A stretch of DNA of 64,000 nucleotides from contig NZ_UOOB01000001.1 of assembly GCF_900564145.1 (NCBI RefSeq), forward strand, positions 682,001-746,000, in the 5' to 3' direction. Below, piece after piece: positions 18,128-27,272 of this stretch. This DNA is from Comamonas sp. lk (GTDB lineage: Bacteria > Pseudomonadota > Gammaproteobacteria > Burkholderiales > Burkholderiaceae_C). The notes beneath the pieces were generated by a model, which was given only the letters and a program-made list of their open reading frames with translations, was not told where the DNA came from and searched no databases. The translations under genes were made by a program, and so were the position numbers. How positions within the stretch are numbered: position 1 is the stretch's first letter; each line of letters starts with the position of its first letter.

Positions 18128-19461
18128 GCGATACCCGTATTGAGCATCGGCTGGCCCAGCAGACCATGGCGACTTCCCGCAGCGCGGGCGCGAGCACAGA
18201 GCAAGGTGTGGCAAGCGGCTTTTCCTCGGTGCTGGCGGCTCAGGGCGCCGGGGCTGCCGGCTTTTCTCTGGCACCGGCCGAGCCAAGCGGTGTCAGCCTT
18301 GGCTTGGCTGCCAACCTTGCGCCACTCAAGTCCGTCGCGGCCGACGAGGACTTGGCGCCTGTGCCGTCTGCCGAGGCGCTGATGCTGGCCGGCCAGGTGC
18401 ATGCGCCCTGGATGAGTCTGGTGGGGCAGACAGCCGCGCAGGATAGCCAGGCCGATACCGATTTGCGCCAAGGCGTGGCCACGGACTTTCTTTCGGGTCG
18501 GGGTCATGCGGGCCTGTTGGCCCAGCGGCAAAGCCTGGCGTCGCAGGTGGGCGGAGCCAATGCCACAGCCCATGCGGCATTTTTGGCAGTGGATTCAAAG
18601 CAAAATCTGCCTCAAGCCCAATATCTGAATGCGCAAGCGGCTATCAATGTTGATGCGTCTACGGCCGATCTGGCGGATGCAGCGGCCGATGCGTCCGGGA
18701 GCAAAAATCAGGCGGTACTGGCCGCGGATGCTTTACAAAGTGCTGTGCAGCAGACGACCGAGGTCCGCCATACAGCGCAGCACGGCGGCAGCCTGGGCTT
18801 GCAAGGTATGACGGCGGTGCAGCCGCAGGAGCTGACAGGACTCAAGGAAAGCTTGCTGGCGGCCATGCAGCGCGGCAAGGGGGCTGAAGATCTGGCGGAC
18901 AGCGCTGGCAACCGGCCAGCAGCGCAAGGCGGTCACGATGCGCTGGCCACCGCTGTGGCTGCGGGGGCGTTACAGGCCGGCATGCAGGCGGGAACCCAAG
19001 CCGGCGGGCAGAATGCTTCGGCTTTCGCCCAGACGGCAGACGGCCAGGCCGCGCCGGCGGAGCGCGAGCAAGAAATCTCCGAACAGGTGGCTTTCTGGGC
19101 GCATCAGAAAAATCACCATGCGGCCCTGTCCATACAGCACGAAGGCAAGCCGATTCAGGTGCAGGTGCAACTGAACGGCCAGGAGGCCCATGTGCGCTTT
19201 GCTGCGGATGACGAGCAGGCGCGCCAGCTCCTGGCCGACGGTCAGTCTCAGCTGCGCGAGTTGTTGCAGGCCCAGGGCTTGCAGCTAGCCGGGGTCAGCG
19301 TGGGCAGCGGCAAGGCCGATTCCCAGGGCAATAGTCAGCGTGACCAACGTGACGAGGGGCGCAGCAGCGCCAGGCAGGCGCGTGTGCAGCTGACGGCCGA
19401 TGTGGGCGGCACCTCCGTGGCAGCCAGCCCCAAAAGCGCGGGTGTGGATGTGTTTGTCTAA
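18124..19461 (+). CDS. fliK: Flagellar hook-length control protein FliK
   Basis: A 445-residue molecular ruler and substrate-specificity switch. The first 330 residues are low-complexity, rich in Ala, Gln and Gly. The conserved C-terminal Flg_hook domain (about 335-420) contains HAALSIQHEGKPIQVQVQLN, EAHVRFAADDEQARQLLA and LRELLQAQGLQLAGVSVG. The long, poorly conserved front and compact hook domain are what the family shows. It is the last gene of the fliF operon; fliL follows after 169 bases with its own control element. Confidence 0.92.
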   Translation: MSDTRIEHRLAQQTMATSRSAGASTEQGVASGFSSVLAAQGAGAAGFSLAPAEPSGVSLGLAANLAPLKSVAADEDLAPVPSAEALMLAGQVHAPWMSLVGQTAAQDSQADTDLRQGVATDFLSGRGHAGLLAQRQSLASQVGGANATAHAAFLAVDSKQNLPQAQYLNAQAAINVDASTADLADAAADASGSKNQAVLAADALQSAVQQTTEVRHTAQHGGSLGLQGMTAVQPQELTGLKESLLAAMQRGKGAEDLADSAGNRPAAQGGHDALATAVAAGALQAGMQAGTQAGGQNASAFAQTADGQAAPAEREQEISEQVAFWAHQKNHHAALSIQHEGKPIQVQVQLNGQEAHVRFAADDEQARQLLADGQSQLRELLQAQGLQLAGVSVGSGKADSQGNSQRDQRDEGRSSARQARVQLTADVGGTSVAASPKSAGVDVFV

Positions 19462-19512
19462 CGTGGTTTGAAGGGCGCAGGCTCATCCGAGCCAGGGAGA
19501 AGGCGGGGTTTA

Positions 19513-19559
19513 GCGCTTTTATTCGGGCAATGTCTCTGGCGGTAGTGTCCAATAATTCA
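19513..19559 (+). promoter_or_regulatory. Probable FlhDC box upstream of fliL
   Basis: Inverted half-sites 19513-19532 (reverse reading CATTGCCCGAATAAAAGCGC) and 19543-19559 (TAGTGTCCAATAATTCA) lie 10 bases apart. This agrees with two opposed AAYG-N3-AAATARCG-like FlhDC boxes and aligns almost without gaps with the element before fliF. It would drive fliLMNOPQR as a class II operon. Confidence 0.6.
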
Positions 19560-19630
19560 GCCATGGACCTCTCCCGTGCATGGTGCAGCGAATGCCGGTC
19601 GTGGTCTTTCTTTAGTAAGGAATATCCGCC

Positions 19631-20179
19631 GTGTCAGCCAATCCCAATGCCGCTCCCGCAGCTCCTGCTCCGGCCAAGAGCAAAAAGTTGATCCTGATCC
19701 TCGGCATCGTCGCGCTCCTGCTGATCGTGGCCGCCGCCGCTTACATCTGGATGGTTCAGCGCCAGCACAGCAGTGCAGATGGCGAGGACGAGGTCAAAGT
19801 CGAAGCCACGGTGCCCACGTTCTTGCCGCTCGATAATATGGTGGCCAATCTGGCCGACCCCGGCGGCGATCGCTTTGTGCAGCTGGGCATTACGCTGGAG
19901 CTGGCGGACGAAAAGACGGCCGGTACCGTCAAACAATATCTGCCCAGCATCCGCAACGGCATTCTGATGCTGGTGTCCCAGCGCAGCTCCGATGAGCTGC
20001 TCACGCGCGAAGGCAAGGAAAAGCTGGCTGCCGATGTGCTGGCCGAAGTGGCTGCGCCGCTGGGCTATAACGCCCGTCCCAAAAAGCGTTCGCAGGACGA
20101 TGGGGACGAGGAGCGTCCCAGCAAGGTCGGCAAGAATCCCGTACGCCGCGTGCTGTTCTCCAGCTTCATCATTCAGTGA
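19631..20179 (+). CDS. fliL: Flagellar basal body-associated protein FliL
   Basis: A 182-residue single-pass membrane protein that supports stator function. The cytoplasmic start is Ala/Pro-rich, one membrane helix covers about 19-40 (LILILGIVALLLIVAAAAYIW), and a periplasmic domain follows (PTFLPLDNMVANLADPGGDRFVQLGITLEL). The C-terminus SSFIIQ is characteristic. The start codon is GTG at 19631, preceded by AAGGAAT; no ATG in frame would keep the helix. Confidence 0.94.
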   Translation: MSANPNAAPAAPAPAKSKKLILILGIVALLLIVAAAAYIWMVQRQHSSADGEDEVKVEATVPTFLPLDNMVANLADPGGDRFVQLGITLELADEKTAGTVKQYLPSIRNGILMLVSQRSSDELLTREGKEKLAADVLAEVAAPLGYNARPKKRSQDDGDEERPSKVGKNPVRRVLFSSFIIQ

Positions 20180-20194
20180 TCCTGGAGCCTAAGC

Positions 20195-21199
20195 ATGAGT
20201 GATTCATTTCTCTCCCAGGAAGAAGTGGATGCCCTTTTAGAGGGTGTCACAGGCGAAAGCCAGAAATCCGAGGTGGCCGAGGTCGATATCGGCCTGATTC
20301 GCAACTACGACATTTCCAGCCAGGAACGCATTGTCCGCGGTCGCATGCCGACCATGGAAATCGTCAATGAGCGCTTTGCGCGTAACTTCCGCATTGGCCT
20401 GTTCAACTTCATTCGCCGCAGTCCCGAGGTTTCGGTCGGTACGGTCTCGGTACAGCGTTACAGCGCTTTCCTGCGCGAGCTGGCCGTGCCCACCAATTTC
20501 AATATCGCGGCCATTCGCCCTCTGCGCGGCAGCGGCCTGGTGGTTTGCGAGCCTTCGCTGGTCTTTGGCGTCATCGACACCTTGTATGGCGGCACGGGCC
20601 GCCTGCAAACCCGTATCGAGGGGCGTGATTTCTCGCATACCGAGCAGCGCGTCATCAACCGCCTGGTCAACGTGATCTGCGAGGAATACAAAAAAGCCTG
20701 GCACGGTATCTATCCGCTGGAGTTGGCTTATCAGCGCTCGGAAATGCAGCCCCAGTTCGCCAATATCGCTACGCCCAGCGAAATCGTGGTCTCCACGGCT
20801 TTTCAGCTGGAGATCGGCGATATCTCGGGCTCCATCCACATCTGCATGCCCTACGCCACGCTGGAGCCCATCCGCGACGTGCTGTATTCGTCCACCCAGG
20901 GCGATGCCATCGAGGTGGACAGGCGCTGGGTCAAGGTGCTGACGCGGGAAATCCAGTCGGCCGATGTGACCCTGGTGGCCGAGCTGGCCCGGGCCGATGC
21001 CACGGTGGAGCAGCTGCTGGCCATGCGCCCTGGCGACTTCATTGAGCTGGATCGCGAGCCGCTGATCCGAGCATCGATTGGCGGGGTTCCGATTTTCGAG
21101 TGCCAGTACGGCACGCACAACGACAAATATGCAATCCGCGTGGAGCATTGCCTGCGCGGCGGTGATTCCGGCTGGACGGGAGAGAAAAATGGCAATTGA
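20195..21199 (+). CDS. fliM: Flagellar motor switch protein FliM
   Basis: A 334-residue C-ring subunit. The N-terminal peptide MSDSFLSQEEVDALLEGV is the CheY-P docking sequence. The middle domain has RNYDISSQERIVRGRMPTME and ERFARNFRIGLFNFIR, and the C-terminal surface-presentation domain packs with FliN. It lies 15 bases after fliL and overlaps fliN by 11 bases. Confidence 0.97.
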   Translation: MSDSFLSQEEVDALLEGVTGESQKSEVAEVDIGLIRNYDISSQERIVRGRMPTMEIVNERFARNFRIGLFNFIRRSPEVSVGTVSVQRYSAFLRELAVPTNFNIAAIRPLRGSGLVVCEPSLVFGVIDTLYGGTGRLQTRIEGRDFSHTEQRVINRLVNVICEEYKKAWHGIYPLELAYQRSEMQPQFANIATPSEIVVSTAFQLEIGDISGSIHICMPYATLEPIRDVLYSSTQGDAIEVDRRWVKVLTREIQSADVTLVAELARADATVEQLLAMRPGDFIELDREPLIRASIGGVPIFECQYGTHNDKYAIRVEHCLRGGDSGWTGEKNGN

Positions 21200-21617
21200 C
21201 GACAGCAACAAGAGTGCGGGCGACGATCCCTTCTCGGGCTGGGCCGAAGCGTTGGAAGAGCAGCGTGCCCACGATGGCGCAGATGTTTCCGAGCAGGGCG
21301 GTCCGCTCTCCGGCGAAGCGCAGCGCCCCTATGGCGGCGCCGATGTGCCGGTGCACGACATCAACATGGTGCTGGACATTCCGGTGCAGCTCTCGGTGGA
21401 GCTGGGCCGCACCAAGGTGCCTATCAAATACATTTTGCAGCTGGCCCAGGGCTCGGTGGTGGAGCTGGATGCGCTGGCCGGTGAGCCCATGGACGTGCTG
21501 GTCAACGGCTATCTGATTGCACAGGGCGAGGTGGTGGTGGTCAACGACAAGTTCGGTATCCGTCTGACGGACGTGGTGACGCCGTCCGAACGTTTGCGCC
21601 GGGTCAGCCGTGGTTGA
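21189..21617 (+). CDS. fliN: Flagellar motor switch protein FliN
   Basis: A 142-residue C-ring subunit. After an acidic, poorly conserved 45-residue start, the SpoA-type domain reads DINMVLDIPVQLSVELGRTK, QLAQGSVVELDALAGEPMDV and GEVVVVNDKFGIRLTDVVTP, which is textbook FliN. ATG 21189 gives the normal length and overlaps the fliM end by 11 bases. fliO overlaps its 3' end by 8 bases. Confidence 0.96.
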   Translation: MAIDDSNKSAGDDPFSGWAEALEEQRAHDGADVSEQGGPLSGEAQRPYGGADVPVHDINMVLDIPVQLSVELGRTKVPIKYILQLAQGSVVELDALAGEPMDVLVNGYLIAQGEVVVVNDKFGIRLTDVVTPSERLRRVSRG

Positions 21618-22020
21618 CAGCTCGGCGGCGGCTGCGCCCTCCATGTGGCCCACGCTGGTGCTGGTGGCGCTGTTTGTCGCCGCCATGGCAGCTTTGCCCT
21701 GGCTGGTGCGCCGGTTGCAGCAAAAGAATCTGCTGCCCCGCAGCATGGGCATGGCGCGCGGCGCGGCCCCGCTGCCGTTGCAGATTCTGGGCTCGCTGTC
21801 CATAGGTCAGCAGCAGCGCGTGGTGACGGTGCAAGTAGGCGATGGCGATGAAGCCGTGCGCCTGGTGCTGGGCGTGACGGCACAACAGATTCAATGCCTG
21901 CATGTGCTTGAAGAGCACAAAGCACATGCGCCGGCAGCTATCAAAAGCGAGGCATCGCAGTTTGCCGATGTCATGGCCCAGGCTCAGCGCCAGGCATCGC
22001 AGGATCAGGGACATGTCTAA
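21610..22020 (+). CDS. fliO: Flagellar export apparatus assembly protein FliO
   Basis: A 136-residue membrane protein that helps FliP assemble. A single hydrophobic helix (about 13-33, PTLVLVALFVAAMAALPWLV) is followed by a cytoplasmic domain with RGAAPLPLQILGSLSIGQQQRVVTVQV, typical of FliO. The start is GTG at 21610, overlapping fliN. Its last codons overlap the original fliP ATG at 22013, so fliO and fliP were once translationally coupled. Confidence 0.9.
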   Translation: MVDSSAAAAPSMWPTLVLVALFVAAMAALPWLVRRLQQKNLLPRSMGMARGAAPLPLQILGSLSIGQQQRVVTVQVGDGDEAVRLVLGVTAQQIQCLHVLEEHKAHAPAAIKSEASQFADVMAQAQRQASQDQGHV

Positions 22021-22075
22021 GTTCATATCTCGCCGCACGGTTGCCGCTCTTGTCAGCCTGCCTTTATGGTGTTGA
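22013..22075 (+). pseudogene. fliP: fliP 5' fragment cut off by IS21 insertion
   Basis: ATG 22013 overlaps the end of fliO and opens a signal-peptide-like stretch, MSKFISRRTVAALVSLPLW (codons to 22069), with two Arg and a hydrophobic core. The IS21 element then begins, adds one Cys codon and stops at TGA 22073-22075. If the element and one target copy are removed, the frame runs directly into [10 protein letters not shown] at 24572, giving a normal 255-residue FliP. Confidence 0.88.
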
Positions 22076-22142
22076 TTTCCACGCAAGACTGACCCGCTAT
22101 TTCCATCTCAAACTGACCCACCCTTTGGCTTGAGCCGTAGGC

Positions 22143-22940
22143 TCAAGATGTGGATAAGGTTTTGCTTCTCTCCCTCTTGATGAGCGGTTGTTGGATTGCA
22201 CAACTGTGCTTGAAGCGGTAGCTGTCGTTGCCTGTTTCCAGAATATGGCAGTGGTGGGTCAGACGGTCCAGAAGGGCCGTAGTCATCTTTGCATCGCCAA
22301 ACACGCTGGCCCATTCGCTAAAGCTCAGGTTGGTGGTGATCACCACACTCGTGCGCTCGTAAAGCGTCGAGAGCAGATGGAACAGTAGCGATCCGCCAGA
22401 TGAGCTGAAGGGCAGATAGCCCAGCTCATCGAGTATCACCAGATCCGTATGCACCAGCCTGTGGGCGAGCTGTCCGGCTTTGCCTTGGGACTTCTCTTGC
22501 TCCAAGGCGTTGACCAATTCCACGGTAGAGAAGAAGCGCACCCTTTGGCGGTGGTGCTCGATGGCCTGGATACCCAGCGCCGTAGCAATGTGGGTCTTGC
22601 CAGTACCGGGTCCGCCGACAAGCACCACATTGTTGGCCTTCTCGATGAATTCACAGCGATGAAGGCTGCGTACCAAGGCTTCATTGACCTCGCTGTGGGC
22701 AAAGTCAAATCCCGCCAGATCTCTGTAGATAGGGAACTTGGCAGCCTTGAGTTGATAGGCAATGGAGCGAACTTCTCGCTCTGCGCTCTCGGCCTTCAGC
22801 AGTTGAGCCAGCATGGGATGTGCCGCTTCAAAGGCTGGAGAGCCTTGCTCGGCAAGCTCAGTGATGGCCTGGGCCATGCCAAACATCTTGAGTTGCCTGA
22901 GCATGATGATGATCGCTGCAATGGCTGGGTCATGGCGCAT
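22143..22940 (-). CDS. istB: IS21 family helper ATPase IstB
   Basis: A 265-residue AAA+ protein that directs the IstA transposase to target DNA. Walker A is [14 protein letters not shown] and Walker B is [12 protein letters not shown]; the DnaC-like region [21 protein letters not shown] follows. I start at the Met of [10 protein letters not shown] (22940), which overlaps the end of istA by 11 bases, the usual translational-coupling layout. It appears intact. Confidence 0.93.
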   Translation of the reverse strand: MRHDPAIAAIIIMLRQLKMFGMAQAITELAEQGSPAFEAAHPMLAQLLKAESAEREVRSIAYQLKAAKFPIYRDLAGFDFAHSEVNEALVRSLHRCEFIEKANNVVLVGGPGTGKTHIATALGIQAIEHHRQRVRFFSTVELVNALEQEKSQGKAGQLAHRLVHTDLVILDELGYLPFSSSGGSLLFHLLSTLYERTSVVITTNLSFSEWASVFGDAKMTTALLDRLTHHCHILETGNDSYRFKHSCAIQQPLIKRERSKTLSTS

Positions 22941-24456
22941 GGTGCCTCCGCCTGAGTTGGTCGTAGCGCACAACGTTGGCTTGGGGCTCGACGAGCAAGG
23001 TCAAGGCTTGTGGTGAATAGATGGGTTCAGGCTCCGGTGTTCCGTCAAGCAGGCGATGCAAGACATTGATGATGTGGGTCTTGCGGGGAACGCCTGCTTC
23101 CAAGGCCAACTCCACTGCCGCCAGAACCGCCTGCTCATCGTGCTGCAACACCAAGGCTAGGACCTCCACCATCTCACGGTCGCCGCCAGGCTGCTTGAGC
23201 AGCAGAGCTTGCAGCCGTTTGAAAGCCTCTGGCAGCTCTGCAAACGGAGCACCGTTGCGCAATGCACCGGGCTTGCGCTGCAACACGGCCAGGTAGTGAC
23301 GCCAGTCATAAACCGTACGACCAGAACCTTGGTGATTGCGCTCAATGATGCGCTGGTGTTCGCAGACGACCTGGCCTTCGGCCACGACAACTAAGCGGTC
23401 GGCGTAGACCTGCAAGCTCACGGGCCGGTTGGCGTAAGAGGCCGGTACGCTGTAACGGTTGCGCTCAAAGTGCACCAGGCAGGTGGGCGAGACCCGCTTA
23501 GCGTGTTCGACAAACCCATCAAATGGTCGAGGCATGGGCATTAATGCCGAGCGCTCTAGCGCCCAGACATCTGCGACTGAGCCAGGCAACTGGCCATGCG
23601 TAATCCCTTGCCATAGCGCCTGACATCGCTGCTCCAGCCAAACGTTGAGGGCACTGAGCGTAGGAAAGGCCGGTACAGATTGCCAGATGCGATGACGGGC
23701 ATCTCGTACATTCTTCTCAACCTGTCCCTTCTCCCATCCCGAGGCGGGATTGCAAAACTGTGCCTCGAACAGGAACTAGCTGTCCAACGCGGGGAAGCGG
23801 GCGATGAGCTCTAGGAGCTGGCCATGGCCGAAACCATCGACGGCTGTGCGCATATGGTCGTAGATGCCCCGCATGGGGTTCCCTCCAAACACCGCAAATG
23901 CCCGGTTGTGGGCATCAAAAAGCATCTCATGGGTTTGAAGCGGATAGGCCCGTAGATAAAACGCACGGCTGTGACTGAGCTTGAAGTGAGCCACTTGCAG
24001 CTTGGTACGCACACCCGCAATGACAGCCCAATCCTCACTCCAGTCAAACTGAAAGGCTTCGCCAGCAGCAAAGATCAGTGGAACAAATACGCCTCGGCCC
24101 GCTGTTTGTTCAGCTGCATGGAGCTGAACCTTCCATGCTCTGGCAAAAGCGGCTACCCGACCATAGGATCCCGCATAACCCAGAGCCTGCAAGTCTTCGT
24201 ACATCTGCTTGATCGTGCGCCGCTGCTTGCGAGAGCGATTCGCTTCAGTACGAAGCCAGCCCGAGAGTTTGCTGGCGAATGGGTCTAGCTTGGTGACGAT
24301 GGTGCGCTGCGCAGGGCGAGGCTGCACAACATCGGAGCGCAAATACTTGCGGATGGTATTGCGAGAAAGCCCGGTTCTGCGGGCGATCTCTCGGATGGAC
24401 AGGTGCTCACGCAGAGCCCAGCGTCTGATGACACTCAAAGTGGCCACGTCAATCAC
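22930..24456 (-). pseudogene. istA: IS21 transposase istA with internal amber codon
   Basis: The reading frame is complete apart from one TAG (forward bases 23776-23778). The N-terminal part has an HTH (REIARRTGLSRNTIRKYLRS) and the first catalytic Asp in FQFDWSEDW, then a second acidic region around LFDAHNRAFAVFGG. After the stop the same frame continues FLFEAQFCNPASGWEKGQVE with the catalytic Glu, and on to the C-terminus. Full length would be about 508 residues from the GTG at 24456. The stop replaces a residue that is probably Tyr in relatives. Without suppression, the product lacks the last catalytic residue. Confidence 0.88.
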
Positions 24457-24517
24457 TCCTGGTCTCCTGCTGCACAAGAAAGCAGCAGGCTAGGGTTAAT
24501 GCGTGGGTCAGGTTGAG

Positions 24518-25282
24518 ATGGAAAAGCCAGGGGCTAGTGGGTCACTTGTGGGTGGAAATCAACATTTATGGGCCGCGCCTATGCTGGCTGCCGCCCAGGG
24601 GGCTCCCGCCAGCTTGCCGTTGCTGATAGGGCAGGGAGGGGGCGGTGGAGCCAGCTATTCCGTGCCCATTCAGACCTTGCTGTTTTTTACGGCACTGTCG
24701 TTTCTGCCGGCCATCTTGCTGTTGATGACGGGCTTTACCCGCATCGTCATCGTGCTCAGCCTGCTGCGTCAGGCGCTGGGCACGCAGTCTGCGCCGCCCA
24801 ATCAGGTGGTGATCGGCCTGTCGCTGTTTCTCACGCTGTTTGTGATGGGGCCCACGCTGGACAAGGTCTATCAGGATGCTTATGTGCCTTACACCAGCAA
24901 CAGCATCAGTTTTGAGCAGGCGGTGGACAGGGCCGAGGCGCCCATGCGCTCCTTCATGCTCAAGCAGACGCGTCAGTCGGATTTCGCGCTGTTCAAGCGT
25001 CTGGCCAAGCTCGATGAAGCCGTGACGGCCGAGACCGCACCGCTGCGCGTGCTGGTGCCGGCCTTTGTGACCAGCGAGCTCAAAACGGCGTTCCAGATCG
25101 GCTTCATGATCTTCATCCCGTTTCTGGTGATCGACATGGTGGTGTCCTCCATCCTCATGTCGCTGGGCATGATGATGCTCTCGCCGGTGCTGGTGGCGCT
25201 GCCGTTCAAGCTCATGTTGTTTGTGCTGGCCGACGGCTGGAATCTCATCATCGGCTCGCTGGCGGCGAGTTTCGTCACATGA
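24518..25282 (+). CDS. fliP: Flagellar export gate protein FliP, N-terminally disrupted
   Basis: The open frame encodes all of mature FliP: periplasmic start [18 protein letters not shown], membrane helices ([38 protein letters not shown]), the family pattern [25 protein letters not shown], and the C-terminal helices with [23 protein letters not shown] and [20 protein letters not shown]. Its true first 19 codons lie at 22013-22069, upstream of IS21. The frame now begins within the element: GTG 24503, ATG 24518 (chosen), or ATG 24581 in host sequence. None restores a normal signal peptide. FliP is needed for the export gate, so function is doubtful but not excluded. Confidence 0.85.
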   Translation: MEKPGASGSLVGGNQHLWAAPMLAAAQGAPASLPLLIGQGGGGGASYSVPIQTLLFFTALSFLPAILLLMTGFTRIVIVLSLLRQALGTQSAPPNQVVIGLSLFLTLFVMGPTLDKVYQDAYVPYTSNSISFEQAVDRAEAPMRSFMLKQTRQSDFALFKRLAKLDEAVTAETAPLRVLVPAFVTSELKTAFQIGFMIFIPFLVIDMVVSSILMSLGMMMLSPVLVALPFKLMLFVLADGWNLIIGSLAASFVT

Positions 25283-25352
25283 GGCTCCCCCTGAGTCGCT
25301 TCGCGCCTTCCCCCTCAAGGGGGACGGCAGCTTTTGCTGCGGGGCGGCCCTT
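25283..25352. repeat. GC-rich intergenic repeat after fliP
   Basis: The sequence following fliP contains TCCCCCTCAAGGGGGA, a short hairpin, inside a block that resembles a common intergenic repeat of Comamonadaceae (from memory of the family; not searched). It sits inside the fliP-fliQ gap, which is 149 bases and unusually long for this operon. Other copies would need a genome search. Confidence 0.45.
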
Positions 25353-25431
25353 GCTGGCTGCCTCTTTGATGTGCAGTGTCTATTTCAAGCAGATCTGACG
25401 CTGCAAGCGATGTAGAGAGAAAGAGGAACCC

Positions 25432-25701
25432 ATGACCTCTCAATTTGTTCTGACCTTCGGCCGCGAGGCGCTGACCTTGCTGCTCATGATCTCCATGCCT
25501 GTGCTGGGCGTGGTCATGGCCGTGGGCCTGGTGGTCAGCGTGTTTCAGGCCGTGACCCAGGTGCATGAAGCCACGCTGGCTTTTGTGCCCAAGCTGCTGG
25601 CTGCCGTGCTGGTGTTTGCCGTGGCCGGGCCGTGGATGCTCTCCACGCTGGTGGACTTCATTCGCCGCACCATCGAGAGCATTCCCGGCTCCATTGGGTG
25701 A
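25432..25701 (+). CDS. fliQ: Flagellar export gate protein FliQ
   Basis: An 89-residue, two-helix membrane protein of exact family length. Helices are about 12-40 (REALTLLLMISMPVLGVVMAV region) and 50-75, with the conserved ATQVHEATL-like segment here reading VTQVHEATLAFVPKLL. A good ribosome site (GAGGAA) precedes the ATG. fliR follows after 7 bases. Confidence 0.95.
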   Translation: MTSQFVLTFGREALTLLLMISMPVLGVVMAVGLVVSVFQAVTQVHEATLAFVPKLLAAVLVFAVAGPWMLSTLVDFIRRTIESIPGSIG

Positions 25702-25708
25702 ATCGCGG

Positions 25709-26479
25709 GTGATATCGATCAGTGAAGCCCAGCTGGTGGCCTGGCTCTCGCCGGTGCTGTGGCCGTTCGTGCGCGTGCTGGCACTGTTTTCGGTGGCGCC
25801 CGTGTTTTCGCAGCGTGCCATCCCCTTGCGGCTCAAGGTCGGGCTGGCGCTGCTGGTCGCCATCTGCGCCCAGCCCGTGTTGGGCGTGCAGCCGGTGATT
25901 TCCATCAATTCGGCCCAGGCATTGGGCACGGTGGTGCAGCAGGTGGTGATCGGACTGTCCGTGGGTTTTGCCGTGCGGCTGGTGATGGCCGCCGTGGAAG
26001 TGGCCGGTGAGGTGATTGGCCTGCAGATGGGCTTGAACTTTGCCTCGTTCTTCGATCCCACCAGCAATGCCCAGCTCAGCGCCGTGGCGCGCTTCATGGT
26101 GCAGATCGCCACGCTGCTGTTCATTGTGATCAACGGCCACCTGCTGGTGCTGATGGCGGTGCTCAAGAGTTTTGAAGCTTTTCCGGTAGATGGCAACTTT
26201 CTGCAAGCCATTGCCCAGATGCGCCTGCATGAGATGGGCAGCGCCGTGTTTGCCAGCGCTTTCTGGATTGCCCTGCCCATGATTGCCATGCTGCTTTTCG
26301 TCAATCTGGTGCTGGGCATCATCTCGCGCGTGGCGCCGCAGATGAATATCTATGCCGTGGGCTTTCCCGTCACGCTGACCGTGGGCCTGCTGGGGCTGGT
26401 CGCCACCCTGCCTTTGCTGGAGCAGCCCATGGTGGCCTTGCTGCAAAAAGGCATTGCCATCTTTGGCGTAGGCAGCTGA
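25709..26479 (+). CDS. fliR: Flagellar export gate protein FliR
   Basis: A 256-residue polytopic membrane protein. It opens with FliR features (SEAQLVAWLSPVLWPFVRVLALFSVAPVF) and contains GLQMGLNFASFFDP and the C-terminal ISRVAPQMNIYAVGFPVTL. The start is GTG 25709; reading further upstream would overlap fliQ and give unrelated sequence. It ends the fli operon; flhB and flhA are not in the window. Confidence 0.95.
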   Translation: MISISEAQLVAWLSPVLWPFVRVLALFSVAPVFSQRAIPLRLKVGLALLVAICAQPVLGVQPVISINSAQALGTVVQQVVIGLSVGFAVRLVMAAVEVAGEVIGLQMGLNFASFFDPTSNAQLSAVARFMVQIATLLFIVINGHLLVLMAVLKSFEAFPVDGNFLQAIAQMRLHEMGSAVFASAFWIALPMIAMLLFVNLVLGIISRVAPQMNIYAVGFPVTLTVGLLGLVATLPLLEQPMVALLQKGIAIFGVGS

Positions 26480-26573
26480 TATAAAAAAGATAGCTGCAAG
26501 CGCAAGACTAAAGACCTGTTGAGCTCTGAATAGGCCTGTAATCCAATCCAGCCATGCGCAAGCAGCTGCTCTT

Positions 26574-27203
26574 TTATATCAATTGGTTGTGAATGGCATA
26601 GGCCGTCAGCTCGGCATTGCTGCTCATGGAGAGTTTTTCCAGCACGCGGGCCCGGTAGACGCTGACGGTCTTGGGGCTGAGCATCAGCTCCTGGGCAATA
26701 TCGGTCAGGCGCTGACCGTTTGCAATCTTGAGCAGGGTCTGCATTTCGCGCTCGGACAGGCTTTCGTGCGGAACGGGAGTGGCGGGCTGGGCCAGGCTTT
26801 CGGCCAGCATCTGCGCCACTTCGGCCGTCAGGTATTTGCGGCCGCTGAATACGGTGCGCACGGCTTCGATCAGCAGCACCGGGTCGCCCGCCTTGTTGGC
26901 ATAGCCTTGAGCGCCAGCCTTGATGCTGCGCAGCGCGTACTGATCCTCGGGATACATGGAGACCATGATGACGCGAATGTGCGGATTGGTCTCGCGCACG
27001 CTGGCCAGCACTTCCAGGCCGCTGCGCCCTGGCATGTTGATGTCGAGCAGCAGCACGTCACAGGTCGCAGTCCGTAGTTGTTCGCGCAGCTCGGCGTAAC
27101 TGGCCGCCTCGCCGGTGACAGTGATGTCCGTGGCTTCGGCCAGCGTATCGCGAATGCCCCGGCGCAGTACCGCATGGTCATCGCATAACACCACGTGGAT
27201 CAA
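26574..27203 (-). CDS. NarL/FixJ-family response regulator
   Basis: A 209-residue DNA-binding regulator. The N-terminal receiver domain has D8/D9 and phospho-acceptor D54 in LLLDINMPGRSG, and the C-terminal LuxR-type HTH (about 145-205) reads LSEREMQTLLKIANGQRLTD and LMLSPKTVSVYRARVLEKL. It is the last of a two-gene reverse-strand pair with the kinase at 27273-28415 (69-base gap) and is very likely its partner. Target genes are unknown; the position between fli and che clusters hints at motility or metabolism. Confidence 0.9.
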   Translation of the reverse strand: MIHVVLCDDHAVLRRGIRDTLAEATDITVTGEAASYAELREQLRTATCDVLLLDINMPGRSGLEVLASVRETNPHIRVIMVSMYPEDQYALRSIKAGAQGYANKAGDPVLLIEAVRTVFSGRKYLTAEVAQMLAESLAQPATPVPHESLSEREMQTLLKIANGQRLTDIAQELMLSPKTVSVYRARVLEKLSMSSNAELTAYAIHNQLI

Positions 27204-27272
27204 GTTGGGTCTCCTGAAAAGTCAAAAGCTGCGGCTTGCAAGGCAGCAGCGGTATTGGTGCCCAATGGTAGG

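Larger units (their letters stand above)
22070..24564 (-). mobile_element. IS21-family insertion sequence inside fliP
   Basis: A 2,495-bp element bounded by the inverted repeat TGTTGATTTCCAC (22070-22082, and its complement at 24552-24564), beginning TG and ending CA as IS21 members do. It is flanked by the 7-bp target duplication TTTATGG (22063-22069 and 24565-24571). Inner repeats of 22 bases are also inverted: 22100-22121 and 24503-24524, one mismatch. It carries istA and istB on the reverse strand, opposite to the host operon. Exact copies of the target site show recent, direct transposition. Confidence 0.95.
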
